DNA of 64,000 nt from Myxococcota bacterium (GTDB taxonomy: Bacteria; Myxococcota_A; UBA9160; UBA6930). Shown here piece by piece: positions 42,547 through 51,629 of this stretch. Position 1 is the stretch's first letter, and each line of letters opens with the position of its first letter. Both the position numbers and the translations under genes were made by a program. Where the stretch lies: the NCBI GenBank assembly GCA_028285625.1, contig JANQOX010000005.1, positions 124,001 through 188,000 of the forward strand, given 5' to 3'. The notes beneath the pieces were generated by a model that searched no databases, had not been told where the DNA came from, and worked only from the letters and a program-made list of their open reading frames with translations.

Positions 42547-43437
42547 ATGGACGCGATTCAGACCGTCATCGTTCCGGTCGACTTCTCGGAGGCCTCGTCG
42601 GCTGCGGCCGAGGCCGGGCTCGGGTTGGCGCGTCGCCTCGGCGTGCCGTTGCGGGTGCTGCATGCCGTGCCGCCCATGGTGGTCATGTCCCCGGGTGGTA
42701 TTGCCGTGCCCTCGGATACCTGGTCGAGCCTGCTCGACGGCGCCAGGCAGAAACTGGCCGAGTGCGTGGAGGCGCTCTCCGGCCGCGGCGTCGAAGTCGC
42801 GTCGGCGCTTCGCGAAACGGCGTCCGCAACCGCGATCGAGGACGAGGTCGCAGAGCACCCGTCGCCGCTGGTCGTGATGAGCCCGCATGGACGGGGTCGT
42901 CTGGAGCGTCTCATGCTGGGCAGCGTGACCGAGCGCACGGTGCGAAGGGCGACTTGCCCGGTGCTGGTCGTGAAGGGAGACGCGGGCTGGGTTGCGAACG
43001 GCCCCGAGACGATTCTCGTCGCCACCGACTTCTCGGACCAGGCCGCGCACGCGGCAGACCTGGCACGCGAACTCGCCGTGGCGCTCGGCGCGCGACTCGA
43101 AGTGGCGCACGCCTTCCAAGGGCCCATGGAGTCCTTCCGCGCCTACGGCGTGAACCCGGCCATGGACTTCGTCACCAAGCTGCAGCGTGAGGCGGCGACG
43201 GCCGTCGAGCAGAGCGTGGCGCGGCTCGACCAGGGCGGGGTTTCGGTGCAGGGCCGCGTCGTGGAAGGGCCCGCGGCCTCGGCCATCGCCGAGCGCGCCG
43301 CTGCCGCCCATGCCGACCTCATCGTGATGGGGACGCACGGTCATACGGGGCTGGTTCACCTCGCCCTCGGAAGCGTCGCCGAGCGGACGCTCCGCGAGGC
43401 CGACGTCAGCGTGCTGGTCGTCCCCAAGCCGCGGTAG
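42547..43437 (+). CDS. Tandem universal stress protein (two UspA domains)
   Basis: Protein of 296 residues with two UspA domains. ATP-binding G-x2-G-x9-G-S motifs: HGRGRLERLMLGSVTERTV (domain 1) and HGHTGLVHLALGSVAERTL (domain 2). Domain starts are VIVPVDFSEAS and ILVATDFSDQA. Such proteins sense ATP and help persistence under starvation or redox stress. It follows the CBS gene with a 148-nt gap. Confidence 0.94.
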   Translation: MDAIQTVIVPVDFSEASSAAAEAGLGLARRLGVPLRVLHAVPPMVVMSPGGIAVPSDTWSSLLDGARQKLAECVEALSGRGVEVASALRETASATAIEDEVAEHPSPLVVMSPHGRGRLERLMLGSVTERTVRRATCPVLVVKGDAGWVANGPETILVATDFSDQAAHAADLARELAVALGARLEVAHAFQGPMESFRAYGVNPAMDFVTKLQREAATAVEQSVARLDQGGVSVQGRVVEGPAASAIAERAAAAHADLIVMGTHGHTGLVHLALGSVAERTLREADVSVLVVPKPR

Positions 43438-43534
43438 AAACCCGCAGCGAGAGGGACGATTGCCCCGCCCTGGGTACAGGGTGTGGCGAAGTGCCCCGCG
43501 TCCCCACGTGACGAGGCCTCAGCTGCCCCGATGT

Positions 43535-43551
43535 TTGGCACGACTCATGCT
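43535..43551 (+). promoter_or_regulatory. Sigma-54-type promoter upstream of DUF1302 gene
   Basis: TTGGCACG (43535-43542), ACTC, ATGCT (43547-43551). The GG (43537-43538) and GC (43549-43550) are separated by exactly 10 nt, the invariant sigma-54 spacing, and the -24 element is a full TGGCACG. The -12 element is ATGC instead of TTGC. Expected transcription start near 43562, 50 nt before the DUF1302 ATG at 43615. An enhancer-binding protein would be needed; none is encoded in the window. Confidence 0.6.
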
Positions 43552-43614
43552 CTCTTTGGGGAGGGTCGCCGCAGGTTCCGCGGCCTCTGTTCCTAGCCTG
43601 CATGGAGGGTGTGC

Positions 43615-46600
43615 ATGCTCAGGGGAGTCTCTGCACGGTTGCGTCCGCGACCGGCTTCGGGTTCGAGCCGGATCACGCGTCTTGCCGCGGCCGTCGCCGT
43701 CAGCTGCGTCGCGTTCGTCCAGGCACCGCCGGCCTCGGCCTTCGAGTTCTTCGATGGAGCCATCGAGGCGCACGGTTACTACGAGATGCAGCTTCGGGCG
43801 ATGGCCCGCGACTTCAGCTCGACCGACCGCTGGGACGTGACGCAGTGGTATCACATCCTCAATCTCGAGATCGAAGCCAACATCGCGCCGGACGGCTTCG
43901 GGCCCTTCGACCTGATGACGGGGTTCGTGCGGCTCGAGGGCCGCTACGACTGCGTCTGGACGGGGGGCTGCAAGATCTTCCCGTCCATCGACACCTTCGG
44001 TGACGATGCCAACCGCCAGCCGCGGCGGCTGTCGGACGGCCGTCGCGCCGGCTTCCGCTCGAGCGGCACGCTGTTCAACTTCGACCGGCGCTTCCTGCGC
44101 GACATTCCGCGCGAGTTCCTGCCGTACGAGAACCGACTGCGGCCGCGCGGCAGCCGCAAGCCCTCGCCGATCTTCAACATCCAGGGCATCGACACGCTCT
44201 TCGACAGCGCCGGGGTCGACGGCGTCTTTGGGACGCCGGACGACCCGGCGCCCTTCTACTTCGACCGCTTCCTGCGCACGGGCAAGTGCGACTTCAACTT
44301 CCGCGCGACCAAGGGCAGCCAGAACGGGACGGGTCACCAGGTGATGGGCCCCTGGCGTCCCGACTGCCAGATCCGCCAGCTCGGCACCCTGCGCGACCGT
44401 CCGAACCCGCTGCGCGCGAAGGACATCAGTCCCATCACCGGTACGGGGGGTACGGGCGAACTGCCGCTGCGTCCGGCGCCCAAGGTGGCCGCAGGCACCA
44501 ACCCGCTCGACGTGCCGCAGGGCGTCTACTACCCGAACAAGCGCCTCCAGCGCCTGATTCGCGACCGGTCGTTCGACAGCTTCGACCAGAACTTCAGCCA
44601 GACCGAGCTGTCGTTCAATCGCGGGGCGTCCCAGGAGGACGAAGGCGAGCTCAAGGAGGCCTACCTCGACATCGAGATGTTCGACAGCCGGCTTTGGCTG
44701 CGGCTCGGCAAGCAGACGATCGTCTGGGGCAAGACCGAACTCTTCCGCAACCAGGACCAGTGGAACCCCCAGGATCTGGCGCTGGCGTCGTTGCCTTCGC
44801 TCGAAGAGTCGCGCATCGGCCTGTGGTCGGCGCGCGCGGTCTGGCACTTCTGGGACGTGGGCCCCCTCGAGGACGTGCGCGTCGAGTTCGTGGCGCTGCT
44901 CGACGACTTCGAGCCGACCGACCTGGGCCGCTGCGGCGAGCCGTACGCGCCGAACCCCGTCTGCAACAAGTCGTTCGGTCTGTTCGCCCATGGCCTGACC
45001 GGCCTGGCCATCGCCGGCGAGGTGCGGCCCCCCGATCCGTGGGAAGACGCCAGCGGCCTCGAGTTCGGTGCGCGCGCCGAGTGGCGGTGGGACCGCTTCA
45101 GCTTCGCGCTGACGAACTACTACGGGCACACCGACCTCTTCTACCAGGACGAGTTGTATCGCTACTCGCGCAACGTCGACCCGGTGACCGGTCGGCCCAG
45201 GATGGGCATGAGGACCGGGGCATGCACGACGGGGGAGGGCAAGGACTGCCTCACGCCCGCCGAGGCCCTCAACGAACACAGCGTGAACCAGCAGCTCTTC
45301 AGCATGATCTGCGCGACGAGCATCGGGTTCTCGGCGCTCGATACAAGTGCCTGCGGGCAGACCGTCTTCAACAGCCAGAAGGAGGCGATCCCCGGTGGGC
45401 CCGCCATCTCGTCCGCGCTGTCCGCGGTGGTCTCGGGCCAGGGCAACACGCTGATCCCGGTTCGCGGCCAGTCGATCCTCTATGCCCTGGCGAGTGGCTT
45501 GTCCGGCGGGACCCCCATCAACACGGTGGAGATCGCCAAGAAGACCGTCACGCCGACGGACGACATCGCCACGGCGCTGGCCACGGTGCTGGTGCCGCTC
45601 GGCCTGGACCCCTTCGACGGGGGGCCGCCGGCGGCCACGGGCATCCTCAAGTTCGACGTGATCGCGCAGTCCGGCGGCGGGCTCGCCCAGTACCTGACGG
45701 ACGAACAGGAGGCCCTGCTCGGCTGCGGCCCCTTCTACCGGACGCGCTGCGACATCGAGGGCATCGACCTGATGAACGCCGAGGCCAGCGCCCTCTTCCA
45801 GTCGTTCACGGGCTTCGAGGGCAGCTTCGGCGCGAACGTGTCGGAGTGGCTGACCACGGACCGCCGTCGCGCACAGCCGGGCACCGTCGGCTTCGACGGC
45901 GGGCCCGTCTGCACGCGCTACGAGCGCGGCCGCATGTTCATCCTGCCCGGCTGCCGCGGCCCCGGCGATGCCGGCTACAACGTCCGCCAGGACGGCTCGC
46001 TCACCGGCGCCCCCGCGGCGCCGCTCGTGAACCCGGGCACCCGCGTGCATCCGTTCACCGGCCAGCGGTTCCGCAGCGAGATGGCCGTGGTCTCGTGGAA
46101 CGCCCTCATGGGTCTGGTGGGCTTCTCGGCCGGGCCCGTCGTCACTGAGTCGGTGTTCGATCCCAGCCGCCCCATGCGTCAGGACGGTTGCTCGTTCGCG
46201 CGCCCCCAGCTCTGCGGCAACCTGCAGTCGTTCATCCAGATCACCGGCGTGCAGCGCAACACCGCCATGGCGGGTGGCAACGGCCGCTTCGGCCGGCGTG
46301 ACTTCGTCTGGCACGGCGGCCGGGACATCGTGCTGCGCTACCAGAAGCGCAACATCCTGGGCTTCTCGATGGACTTCGCCGAGGACTTCACGAAGTCGAA
46401 CATCGGCATCGAGTACACCTGGGAGAACGATGCGATCCTGGCCAACAACAACAGCCTGGACGGGCTCGGCCAGGCCGATCGGCACAACCTCACGATCTCG
46501 GTCGACCGGCCGACGTTCATCAACTTCCTGAACGCCAACCGCACCTTCTTCATCAACGGCCAGCTGTTCGTGCAGTTCGTGGATGGCTACCAGAGGGGGT

Positions 46601-46938
46601 TCACGTCGAGTGGCCCCTGGAACTTCCTCGGCGTGCTGTCGGTCAACACCGGCTACTTCGACGACCGGCTGCTCCCGGCGATGACCCTGGTCTACGACAA
46701 GCGTTCGAACTCGAGCGCGATCATCGCCCAGGTGCAGTACCGGTTCTCGGCGGAGTTCTCGGCCACCTTCGGGGTGGCCTACTTCGGGGGGCGCGAAGAG
46801 CCCGTCGAGATGGCGCTCTCACCGAACTCGCTCTCGAATCGAACCGGAAGCTGGGCCTACAACGACTTCACCGAGAATGGCCTGTCGGCAATCCGCGACC
46901 GCGACGAGGTGTTCCTCCGGCTGCGGTACACGTTCTAG
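43615..46938 (+). CDS. DUF1302-family outer-membrane protein, unusually long
   Basis: Protein of 1,107 residues; typical DUF1302 proteins are about 550-650. It has a signal peptide (LAAAVAVSCVAFVQAPPASA) and starts the mature part with FEFFDGAIEAHGYYEMQLR. The family signature RLGKQTIVWGKTELFRNQDQWNPQDL (split by fold) marks the barrel. The C-terminus LRLRYTF ends in Phe, as outer-membrane barrels do. The extra length is in loops or plugs with paired cysteines (YDCVWTGGC, RCGEPYAPNPVC, GACTTGEGKDC, LGCGPFYRTRC), probably disulfide-bonded on the outside. Function unknown; relatives sit beside RND/MMPL exporters and DUF1329 proteins. ATG follows GGAGGG. Confidence 0.88.
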   Translation: MLRGVSARLRPRPASGSSRITRLAAAVAVSCVAFVQAPPASAFEFFDGAIEAHGYYEMQLRAMARDFSSTDRWDVTQWYHILNLEIEANIAPDGFGPFDLMTGFVRLEGRYDCVWTGGCKIFPSIDTFGDDANRQPRRLSDGRRAGFRSSGTLFNFDRRFLRDIPREFLPYENRLRPRGSRKPSPIFNIQGIDTLFDSAGVDGVFGTPDDPAPFYFDRFLRTGKCDFNFRATKGSQNGTGHQVMGPWRPDCQIRQLGTLRDRPNPLRAKDISPITGTGGTGELPLRPAPKVAAGTNPLDVPQGVYYPNKRLQRLIRDRSFDSFDQNFSQTELSFNRGASQEDEGELKEAYLDIEMFDSRLWLRLGKQTIVWGKTELFRNQDQWNPQDLALASLPSLEESRIGLWSARAVWHFWDVGPLEDVRVEFVALLDDFEPTDLGRCGEPYAPNPVCNKSFGLFAHGLTGLAIAGEVRPPDPWEDASGLEFGARAEWRWDRFSFALTNYYGHTDLFYQDELYRYSRNVDPVTGRPRMGMRTGACTTGEGKDCLTPAEALNEHSVNQQLFSMICATSIGFSALDTSACGQTVFNSQKEAIPGGPAISSALSAVVSGQGNTLIPVRGQSILYALASGLSGGTPINTVEIAKKTVTPTDDIATALATVLVPLGLDPFDGGPPAATGILKFDVIAQSGGGLAQYLTDEQEALLGCGPFYRTRCDIEGIDLMNAEASALFQSFTGFEGSFGANVSEWLTTDRRRAQPGTVGFDGGPVCTRYERGRMFILPGCRGPGDAGYNVRQDGSLTGAPAAPLVNPGTRVHPFTGQRFRSEMAVVSWNALMGLVGFSAGPVVTESVFDPSRPMRQDGCSFARPQLCGNLQSFIQITGVQRNTAMAGGNGRFGRRDFVWHGGRDIVLRYQKRNILGFSMDFAEDFTKSNIGIEYTWENDAILANNNSLDGLGQADRHNLTISVDRPTFINFLNANRTFFINGQLFVQFVDGYQRGFTSSGPWNFLGVLSVNTGYFDDRLLPAMTLVYDKRSNSSAIIAQVQYRFSAEFSATFGVAYFGGREEPVEMALSPNSLSNRTGSWAYNDFTENGLSAIRDRDEVFLRLRYTF

Positions 46939-46979
46939 CCCGCCGCCGAGCGACGGAGATCTGGCATACCCTTCGGGCG

Positions 46980-47915
46980 ATGCCCGAGGAAGTCCAGGAC
47001 CGGGACCGCACCCAGGCGCTGCGGGCACACCTCGAGGCCCACAACGGAATCCGGGGCCTCGAGATCCTCGAGCCGGACGAAGTCGAGCGCGCGGTCCAGC
47101 TGTTCCACCGCGATGGCTTCGTGCTCGTGGCCGACGTGCTGGACGACCAGCAGGTGGCGCGGCTGGCGGCGGGATGCAACGAGGTGGTCGACGAGGTTCT
47201 CGCGCTCGATGCCGAGCGCCGCGGCAACCGCGGATCGCACCGCTACTCGTTCGGCGGCTCGAGCCTGACCCGAAGCCAGCTGCACCGTCCCGCGTGGCAG
47301 ATGCTGCTGGATCTGCCCGTGGTCACGCGCCTGGTCGGCGAGATCTTCGGTTCGCCGCACTTCACGTTGCGGGCGGCGAGCGGCGACTTCTGCCTGCCCG
47401 GCGCCATCGACTACCAACCGCTCCACTCGGACGTGCGCGACTGGGTCGACGACACCAAGACGCCTTTCAGTGCCTTCCGCGACCCGCGCGGCCGCATGAG
47501 CATTCGCGACCTGCCTTGCCCTTACGTTTGCGTGAATTTCCTGCCCCAGGACGTGACCCGGCTGAACGGTCCCACGCGCCAGATCCCGGGAACCCAGAAC
47601 GCACGCACGCGGATCCCGCGATTGGAGGACGAGCCCGAGTGGATGCGGCTCAGCACGGTCTGCCCGGCTCCGGCGGGGAGCATCATGGTGCGGGACGTGC
47701 GCGCCTGGCACGGGGGCACGCCGAATCTGTCGGACGAGGTCCGCAGCATTCCGAACCTGGAGTTCTACGCACCGTGGTTTCGGGAACCCGTGGTCCCAGG
47801 GATCAGCCACGCCGACCATCTGAAGCTGTCGGAGCGCGCCCGAGAGCTCACCCGATTCTGCGTGGCCGACTCGGGTGCCGAGCTGGCGACCGGAACGACC
47901 CTCTGGGCGCCCTGA
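46980..47915 (+). CDS. Phytanoyl-CoA dioxygenase (PhyH)-family enzyme
   Basis: Fe(II)/2-oxoglutarate oxygenase of 311 residues. RDGFVLVADVLDDQQVARL is the typical PhyH N-terminus. The iron site is HSDVRD (H-x-D) and, later, WHGGTPN (second His) with the Arg in EVRSIPN binding 2-oxoglutarate. It hydroxylates an unactivated carbon in a lipid or small metabolite. It starts 41 nt after the DUF1302 gene and may be in the same sigma-54 operon. Confidence 0.88.
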   Translation: MPEEVQDRDRTQALRAHLEAHNGIRGLEILEPDEVERAVQLFHRDGFVLVADVLDDQQVARLAAGCNEVVDEVLALDAERRGNRGSHRYSFGGSSLTRSQLHRPAWQMLLDLPVVTRLVGEIFGSPHFTLRAASGDFCLPGAIDYQPLHSDVRDWVDDTKTPFSAFRDPRGRMSIRDLPCPYVCVNFLPQDVTRLNGPTRQIPGTQNARTRIPRLEDEPEWMRLSTVCPAPAGSIMVRDVRAWHGGTPNLSDEVRSIPNLEFYAPWFREPVVPGISHADHLKLSERARELTRFCVADSGAELATGTTLWAP

Positions 47916-48011
47916 GCCGGACCGGCAGCAGACCGGGAGCCCCGCGACCGGGCGGCAGGACGGCTGCAGCCGAAAGACGGTAGACTGCCCACCGCTCCAG
48001 AGGACCTGCTG

Positions 48012-50258
48012 ATGCTGCCCTGCTCACGCGTTGCCCTGGTCTGGACCCTCTCGTTGCAGCTTCTCGTGATCTCGGGCTGCGACGAGGAGCCCCTCGAGCC
48101 CGTCCACTACGTGGCCAACCGCTGCTATGCCGTCGGGCTCATCGACCCCGGCGAGGAGAGCCCGCGGATGCTGAGCGTGGCCGATGGCGGGGAAGGCTAC
48201 GACTTCCCGCGTTGGCGCGCGGCGGGTACCTCCTTCTTCCTGAAGCCGACGCGCCTCGGCAGCTACCTGCTCTACGACGACGGCGGGTCCTACGTGGTGT
48301 CCGACGGGGCCCGCGTGCAACGCGAGGCCGAGCTGCTCTCCGACGTCCTCACCGCGGACGACAGCTTCGAGTCGCCCGCCGAGTGGGAGCTCTTCGCCGA
48401 GCCGGGCGGCAAGAGACACGCGGGCCTGCGACTGCGCCATCGAAAGTCGGGCCTCTACCTGACGACGAAGGGGCTGGTGATCGGCCAGGGCGCTGGAGCG
48501 CGGGTCCAGCTGCACAAGCGGCGCGGATGTGCCGAGTTCCCGGAGGCCACCGTGGATGCGGACGGCCGCGTTCGTAGGACCGTCTTCGAAGACGGCTCCC
48601 TCTTCGGGTTCGTCGACGCGCACTCACACGTGCTCTCGAACTTCGCGTTCGGGGGCGGCGGGTTGTTCCACGGCGGTGCCTTCCACGCCCTGGGCGTCGA
48701 GCATGCGCTCGCCGATTGCACGCTCTACCACGGCCCCGAGGGACGGCGCGACGTGTTCGGCTACGGGTACGACAACCCGGACGACACCAACGGTCTGCTC
48801 CAGGCCCTGGTCACCGGGCAGACGCCCACCGCGAATCACGCCACCGACGGCTGGCCCACCTTCAGCGACTGGCCCGACGCGCCGTCGAGTTCGACGCACC
48901 AGGTGCAGTACTACAAGTGGCTCGAACGCGCGTACCTCGGAGGTCTGCGCCTGGTCGTCCAGCACGCGACGTCGAACCAGATCATCTGTGACGTGGTGCG
49001 CGGCGCCGGCATCCAGCCGCTTCGCTACGACTGCAACGACATGGTCGCGGTCGATCGCATCATCGACGAGACCTACGCGATGGAGGCGTACATCGACGCG
49101 CAGGAGGGTGGGCCCGGGCGTGGCTGGTTCCGCATCGTCCAGACGCCCGAAGAGGCCCGCCAGGTGATCGGGGACGGCAAGCTCGCCGTCATTCTCGGCA
49201 TCGAGACGTCCAACCTGTTCGACTGCTTTCTCGTCCCGTCCGAGGCGCATCCGGCCTGCACCGAGCAGGACGTCGTCGAGCGTCTCGACGCGTACCACGC
49301 GCGCGGGGTGCGCGCGATCTTCCCGGTCCACAAGTACGACAACGGCTTTTCTGCGGGGGATGGCCACAAGGGCATCATCGAGCTCGGCAACTTCATCCAG
49401 ACCGGTCACTACTCGAACATGACGGCCGAGTGCGATTCGAGTGTGCCGGGCGGGTTCGACCAGGGCGCCGCGGCGTTCCCGGGGTTGATCGAGCCCCGAG
49501 ACGACTACTTCGATCCGCCGCCGAACGATCTGAGTGGCGTGACGACCGACCCGCTGAGCACCCTGCTGCCGTTCATCGGCGCTTTCCTCACGCCACCGAC
49601 CGGTGAAGAGGTCTGCCAGAAGGAAGGGATGACCGCTCTGGGCGAGTTCCTGATGGAACAGCTGATGCAGCGCGGCATGATCATCGAGGTCGATCACCTG
49701 CCTCGCCATGGCTACCGGCGCGCCTACGAGATGCTCCGCGCCAACGACTATCCGGCGGCCGGTACCCACGGCCGCAACAACTTCGGCGAGCTCTACCGGC
49801 TGGGCGGCATCTCCGGCACCGGCTTCGGGGTGTGTCGCTCGCCGGACGCGACGGCCACCACCGACGATGGGTTCCAGCAGCGCATCGCGCTGATCGAGGA
49901 CGAGGGGGGATTCCCCGCCGAGGGCTTCGCGCTCGACCTCAACGGATTCGCCGGCGCGCGGGGGCCGCGCTTCGGTCCCGACAGCGGCTGCTCGGAGCAG
50001 TCCGACCCGGTGACCTACCCCTTCACGTCCTACGCCGGCGACGTGGTGTTCCAGCCGCCTCGAGTGGGCGAGCGCTCCCTCGACTTCAACACCGAGGGGC
50101 TGGTGCACATCGGTCTGCTGCCCGAACTGATCCAGGACATACGAGGCGACGGGGTCAGCGACGCCGAACTCGAGCCGCTCTTCAAGTCGGCGGAGGGCTA
50201 CATCCGCATGTGGGAGCGCGCCGAGGCGCGCGGCCGCGCCTTGCGCCCGACGCCCTAG
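48012..50258 (+). CDS. Lipoprotein with beta-trefoil-like domain and M19-like amidohydrolase domain
   Basis: Protein of 748 residues with a lipobox (LLVISGC). Residues about 30-185 look like a fascin/ricin-type beta-trefoil (FFLKPTRLGSYLLYDD, RHRKSGLYLTTKG). From about 195 an amidohydrolase-type TIM barrel follows: metal-binding VDAHSHVLS (H-x-H), KLAVILGIETSNLF, IFPVHKYDNGF, IIEVDHLPRHG and AAGTHGRNN. This order resembles membrane dipeptidase (M19) and its relatives. It could hydrolyse amide or ester bonds on a surface-bound ligand recognised by the trefoil. The substrate is unknown. It follows the PhyH gene by 96 nt. Confidence 0.75.
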   Translation: MLPCSRVALVWTLSLQLLVISGCDEEPLEPVHYVANRCYAVGLIDPGEESPRMLSVADGGEGYDFPRWRAAGTSFFLKPTRLGSYLLYDDGGSYVVSDGARVQREAELLSDVLTADDSFESPAEWELFAEPGGKRHAGLRLRHRKSGLYLTTKGLVIGQGAGARVQLHKRRGCAEFPEATVDADGRVRRTVFEDGSLFGFVDAHSHVLSNFAFGGGGLFHGGAFHALGVEHALADCTLYHGPEGRRDVFGYGYDNPDDTNGLLQALVTGQTPTANHATDGWPTFSDWPDAPSSSTHQVQYYKWLERAYLGGLRLVVQHATSNQIICDVVRGAGIQPLRYDCNDMVAVDRIIDETYAMEAYIDAQEGGPGRGWFRIVQTPEEARQVIGDGKLAVILGIETSNLFDCFLVPSEAHPACTEQDVVERLDAYHARGVRAIFPVHKYDNGFSAGDGHKGIIELGNFIQTGHYSNMTAECDSSVPGGFDQGAAAFPGLIEPRDDYFDPPPNDLSGVTTDPLSTLLPFIGAFLTPPTGEEVCQKEGMTALGEFLMEQLMQRGMIIEVDHLPRHGYRRAYEMLRANDYPAAGTHGRNNFGELYRLGGISGTGFGVCRSPDATATTDDGFQQRIALIEDEGGFPAEGFALDLNGFAGARGPRFGPDSGCSEQSDPVTYPFTSYAGDVVFQPPRVGERSLDFNTEGLVHIGLLPELIQDIRGDGVSDAELEPLFKSAEGYIRMWERAEARGRALRPTP

Positions 50259-51484
50259 AAGCCGAGGACCGCCTTGGTGGCGAGGTGCCAGCGCTTGGCC
50301 TGCTGGCGCACGGCGTGGATGTGGATCCCGTCGGCTTCGAGTGCGAGGCCGGACTCGTCGGCACCCCGGACGAGCAGCGGAGATGCGCCAACGGCGTCCT
50401 CGGTGGCGAGCCGGATCTCGCCGATGCCGGGGGACTCGGCGTTCGCGGGGTAGGGCAGGGCCGCGAGGGTGCGGACGCTCTCGCTCTGCCCCGTGAGGCT
50501 GCGAATCGCCAGGTCCGCCGCCTGGGCGAAGTCGACCAGCGCGCTGGCATACTCGGCGCGCGGCGTCTGGTTCAGGCCATCCTGGAAGCCCTGCTCCCAC
50601 AGGATGCCGCTGACGACCACGTTCGCCCGGCCGCTCGCGAGGTGTGCGACCAGGTCGAGCATGTCCTGGTACGCGGTGCCCATGGGGTCCGAGAGCCATT
50701 CACCGGGGGCGCACACGAGACACGTACCGCTGACGGCCGCCTGGACCAGGACGAGATCCTCGCCCGGGTCGTCTTCCCAGCGATCGACGAAGTCCGTCCA
50801 GGGACCGGAGAGAAAGCGCGGCGCGTCCGGCAGGGCCAACCCGAACTGGGTGGTCGCGAGGGGCTCGATCGGTCGGTTCCAGCGGACCTCGTCCAGCCCC
50901 ATGCCCGAGCGCGGGTTCAGGATCCAGTGACGCTCGGGTGCGTCGGCCTGGGGACGAGGCGAGATCGTGGAGTAGCCGACCGCTTGCGACTGCCCGGCGA
51001 TCACGAAGACCCGGTAGCCAGAGAGGTCGACCGGAAGCGTGAGGTCTGCGGTGACGGTCACCGTTGCCGAGGTACACACTTCCTGCATCTGCTGCGACAC
51101 TGCGCACGCCCGCACGACCCGGGCTCCGGGCGCGGCGCTCCATGCGCTCATGCAGCCCGAGAGGCTTCCCTCGAACGTCGGTAGTCGGTCGAAGGCAATC
51201 GGGTCTTCGACGGCGGACCACGGCGCGCAAACCGCGCTGCAGGTAGCGAGGTCCGAACAAGCGCCGGCGCAGTCGCAGTCCATGTAGAAGCGTTTCGCCG
51301 AGCCCGACTCGACGACGACATCCACCGTGCCGTCCTCCGGATGCACCGCCAGGCTGATGTCGAGCGGGCCGTTCGCGTCGGGTGGCCCGCAGCGGGTCCC
51401 CAGGCTGGCCGACGCCAGGAGCGCCAGCAACACGCCCGAGAGGCCCGACACCAGGCTGTCTCGTCCCGGGCGGTCCCGTCGCAT
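50255..51484 (-). CDS. Secreted SASA-type (sialate O-acetylesterase-like) SGNH hydrolase
   Basis: Protein of 409 residues. The signal region SGVLLALLASASLGTRCG ends in Cys and may be a lipobox, though it is not canonical. A Cys-rich domain comes first (CDCAGACSDLATCSAVC). The catalytic domain begins VFVIAGQSQAVGY (block I GQS-Ser) and ends with DGIHIHA (Asp/His pair), the SASA pattern. It likely deacetylates a glycan or ester. It is convergent with the preceding lipoprotein (4-nt overlap) and tail-to-head with TetR, 145 nt away; that gap has no gene. Confidence 0.78.
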   Translation of the reverse strand: MRRDRPGRDSLVSGLSGVLLALLASASLGTRCGPPDANGPLDISLAVHPEDGTVDVVVESGSAKRFYMDCDCAGACSDLATCSAVCAPWSAVEDPIAFDRLPTFEGSLSGCMSAWSAAPGARVVRACAVSQQMQEVCTSATVTVTADLTLPVDLSGYRVFVIAGQSQAVGYSTISPRPQADAPERHWILNPRSGMGLDEVRWNRPIEPLATTQFGLALPDAPRFLSGPWTDFVDRWEDDPGEDLVLVQAAVSGTCLVCAPGEWLSDPMGTAYQDMLDLVAHLASGRANVVVSGILWEQGFQDGLNQTPRAEYASALVDFAQAADLAIRSLTGQSESVRTLAALPYPANAESPGIGEIRLATEDAVGASPLLVRGADESGLALEADGIHIHAVRQQAKRWHLATKAVLGF

Positions 51485-51629
51485 GCCGCCATCCTACGCA
51501 TCGGGAGCGCTCGAGGTCTACTCCAAAGAGTGTCACCTGGCCCCTGGGGGGCGCCGCTGCGGTTGCCAGGCGGGCGGGTCCAGCTGCGCCCGCCGATTGC
51601 GGTTCGAAGGCCGGGTTCGCCTGTGGCCC

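Noticed and set aside
43465-43490. CCCTG-GGTA-CAGGG hairpin after the universal stress gene as a terminator
   Set aside because: The stem is only 5 bp and there is no T-rich tail.
43519-46485. 988-codon minus-strand open frame opposite the DUF1302 gene
   Set aside because: Low-complexity Arg/Val/Gly/His composition with no motif; the opposite strand has a signal peptide, family motifs and a promoter.
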